The notes below the pieces were generated by a model. That model saw nothing but the letters and a program-made list of their open reading frames with translations, made no database searches and had not been told where the DNA came from. Position numbers and translations under genes: made by a program. From Acridotheres tristis (Eukaryota > Chordata > Aves > Passeriformes > Sturnidae), in the NCBI GenBank assembly GCA_037013685.1, contig CM072919.1:48229616-48293615 (forward strand): a DNA stretch of 64,000 nt, written 5' to 3'. Positions 62,255 to 64,000 of the stretch are shown here, piece by piece; positions within the stretch are counted from its first letter, which is position 1; every line of letters starts with the position of its first letter.

Positions 62255-62402
62255 CCCCCTATGGCCAGTATGAAAATCCAGTGGAGAGTGGAGCTGATAG
62301 TAAACTACTGTGGCCTGAACAAAGTCACACCCCCTCTGAGTCCTGGTGTACTGGACATATTGAAACTTCTGTATGAGCTGGAATCAAAGGCAGCCTCGTG
62401 GT
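62255..62402 (+). pseudogene. Reverse transcriptase N-terminal part, provirus copy 2
   Basis: The frame reads QWRVELIVNYCGLNKVTPPL and then YELESKAASW, the first conserved blocks of a retroviral reverse transcriptase. They align with 25065-25190 of copy 1. Coding similarity on this strand stops abruptly at about 62402, where an inverted segment begins. Confidence 0.82.
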
Positions 62403-62576
62403 GCCGCATTCATCAGTCCGTGGTACATGATGATATAGCTGTGTTTCCTTCCCACCAGTAGTAGATTCCAGATACTATGGACATAGCTCCAAACAAAAGC
62501 AAACTGTGGCCTGCACTCTACTGCCAAAGGAAGTGATAACACAACAGCAGTATCATCTGCCACAGACTGATGAAGA
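62403..62576 (-). pseudogene. Inverted segment of the reverse transcriptase, provirus copy 2
   Basis: On the minus strand this segment reads SLPLAVECRPQFAFVW, then further on IWNLLLVG and YHGLMNAA. That is the part of the reverse transcriptase that should follow the block ending at 62402. In copy 1 the corresponding FFSIPLA block (25212-25245) is on the + strand. The segment is bounded by inverted repeats at 62409-62431 and 62552-62574, 20 of 23 bases alike. After 62576 coding similarity returns to the + strand (ALEYL, then EEVFEKRKKIIQS). The minus-strand frame 62384-62626 is therefore genuine retroviral sequence in inverted orientation. Confidence 0.8.
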
Positions 62577-63540
62577 CTGGAACGAAGTAAAGCTCTGGAA
62601 TACTTGTAATGTGTTAATGATACCACTTTCTGAGAAAAAACAACAGAAGAAGTTTTTGAGAAAAGGAAGAAAATAATCCAATCCTTTTAAAAGTTGGTTT
62701 TGCCATAAAACAGAATAAAACAAAGGGACCTACACAGAGATTCAGCTTTTAGGAATCAAATGGCAAGATGGACACTATCAGAACACAATGGTTGTTATTA
62801 AGATAAGAGATAACTCCACAAACTAACAAGAAAAAGACACAAGATTTTTAGGTGTTGTGGGATTTTAGAGAGTGCACATTCCAATATGCAGTCTAATTGT
62901 AAGCCCTCTCTATCAAGTGGTCTGGAAGAAGAATGATTTCAGAAAGCCCCATGAGTGGCAACAATTGAACAAATCCAGTAGGAAATAGTTCATGCTGTAG
63001 CCCTTGGGCCATTCTGAACACGGTAAGATGTAAAAAATTTGCTTTTCATTGCAGCTGGAGAGAATGGACCTACCTGGAGACTCTGGCAAAGGCACCAGAG
63101 GCTGACCTTTAAGTTTTTGGAGCTGAGCATACAGAGGATCTGAAGCCCACTATACTGTAACTGAAACAGAGATACTCGCAGCTTTCCAAGTGTCTTAGCT
63201 GCTTCAGAGATGATTGGTGCTGAAACACAGCTTCTGACACCACGGTTACTTGTATTGAGTTGAATGCTCAAGGGAGGGTCTCCTCTACACGTTATGCAGC
63301 AGATGCTACATGGAGTAACGAGGCTGCACTGATCTCATAAAGGGTCTGGATAGGAAACCATTGTTGTCAGGAAACTTAGATTTAATCATTGACTGGCCAG
63401 AAGGCAAAGATTTTTGGAATGTCACTGGGCTTGTGCTGAAGAGCCCCCACTACTCAAAAAATTCCCAGAAACTGAGAAACAATATGCCTTGTTTACTGAA
63501 GAATACTTCTGTCTTGTGGGAAAGCAGCTGTATGGAGTCC
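62577..63540 (+). pseudogene. Reverse transcriptase C-terminal and connection remnant, provirus copy 2
   Basis: AAAGCTCTGGAATACTTG at 62590 begins the palm block. The position of the catalytic YxDD box reads VNDT after a stop, so the box is lost. EEVFEKRKKIIQ and, in another frame, IQLLGIKWQDGHYQ follow (about 62738-62782). The rest up to 63540 shows only patchy similarity with many stops, including IIDWPEGKDFWN near 63388. Confidence 0.68.
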
Positions 63541-63760
63541 CCTATGATAAGTAACAGAAATTTCTGGAGGAGAATATGAATTGAGTCAATATGCAGAGCT
63601 GAAAGCCATCCCATTGGCCTTAGACATTGCTGAAGGAGAGAAATGGCCAATGCCTTTTTTTTACCTCTGTACTGATTCTTGGGGTGGTGGTGGCAGCGAT
63701 GGAAGCAGAATAACTGGCAACCTAGGGGTGAGCCCATCTAGGCTGCGAAGTTGTGGCAAG
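63541..63760 (+). pseudogene. RNase H remnant, provirus copy 2
   Basis: SQYAELKAIPLALDIAEGEK (63584-63643) and then LCTDSW carry the Glu and Asp that belong to the RNase H active site. The first catalytic block just upstream (near 63495) reads LLKN/FTEE rather than an FTDG-type motif, so the domain is broken. RNase H degrades the RNA strand during reverse transcription. Confidence 0.72.
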
Positions 63761-64000
63761 ACATTGCTGCCTGGTTGGAAAGGCTATTGCCAAGGTTGAA
63801 GGCCAAAGTCATAGAATGCATGGATTTGACAAACTTTTTTTTTGTGGGCCTTTTATGAACATTTGACAGAGGTGTTCCAGAGACTAAGGGACCATAATCA
63901 TGTCTGTCTATCTATCAAAGCAGATAAGTAGGGAAGGTGGTGTGATACTGGGAAGCGTGAAACTTGTTGTGACATAAAGGGTATGGAATAACAGGTGGAT
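63761..64000 (+). mobile_element. Provirus copy 2 continues to the window edge
   Basis: Residual proviral sequence with no open frame of note. An integrase remnant and a 3' LTR would be expected to the right of the window and cannot be checked here. Confidence 0.5.

Noticed and set aside
1..64000. CRISPR arrays, operons, tRNA or rRNA genes
   Set aside because: None seen. There are no regularly spaced repeats with unique spacers, no tRNA A/B boxes that I could recognise, and no bacterial gene organisation.

Overview
The window looks like avian nuclear DNA. The evidence is fragments of CR1-type LINEs, whose 3' ends carry the ATTCTATG-like tail usual in birds, and several copies of one avian-type endogenous retrovirus/LTR family. 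It also has a GC-rich CpG-island promoter and long AT-rich intron-like sequence. I cannot name the species. No bacterial or viral-genome layout is present, and nearly all open frames of 60-150 codons are chance frames.

Layout: 1-18.1 kb is gene-poor, with one solo LTR (about 2.89-3.43 kb), one CR1 LINE copy (about 7.74-9.07 kb) and a pure GGGGA/GGAGA purine repeat (12.57-12.84 kb). A strong CpG island (about 18.12-19.46 kb) carries a plausible protein-coding first exon on the + strand (ATG at 18879). Downstream are short, well-spliced candidate exons at 31253-31299 and 43313-43347. Their phases join to exon 1 if its inner donor (after 18921) is used. I do not recognise the protein. From about 19.3 to 57 kb the + strand looks T/G-rich, with many TTTG/GTTTTTT runs, as expected of introns of a + strand gene. 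This supports one long gene crossing most of the window.

Mobile elements interrupt the intron-like part: a decayed provirus (22.2-25.3 kb) split by a CR1 piece, a reverse-oriented CR1 3' end (27.15-27.38 kb), a minus-strand solo LTR with a 6-bp target duplication (29.24-29.83 kb), and a small CR1 fragment (41.9-42.2 kb). A larger decayed provirus starts at about 58.1 kb and runs off the right edge. Its LTR is split by a CR1 insertion. Its body shows a recognisable primer-binding site, gag, protease (DTGA), reverse transcriptase and RNase H remnants, all broken by stops and frameshifts.

The most unusual observations are two. First, a 375-bp tract is shared at 372/375 identity between two CR1 copies 50 kb apart whose flanks are strongly diverged, which suggests gene conversion. 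Second, about 170 bp inside the reverse transcriptase of the right-hand provirus is inverted and bounded by imperfect 23-bp inverted repeats. I found no convincing new biological system. These rearrangements and the unidentified CpG-island gene are what deserve follow-up.
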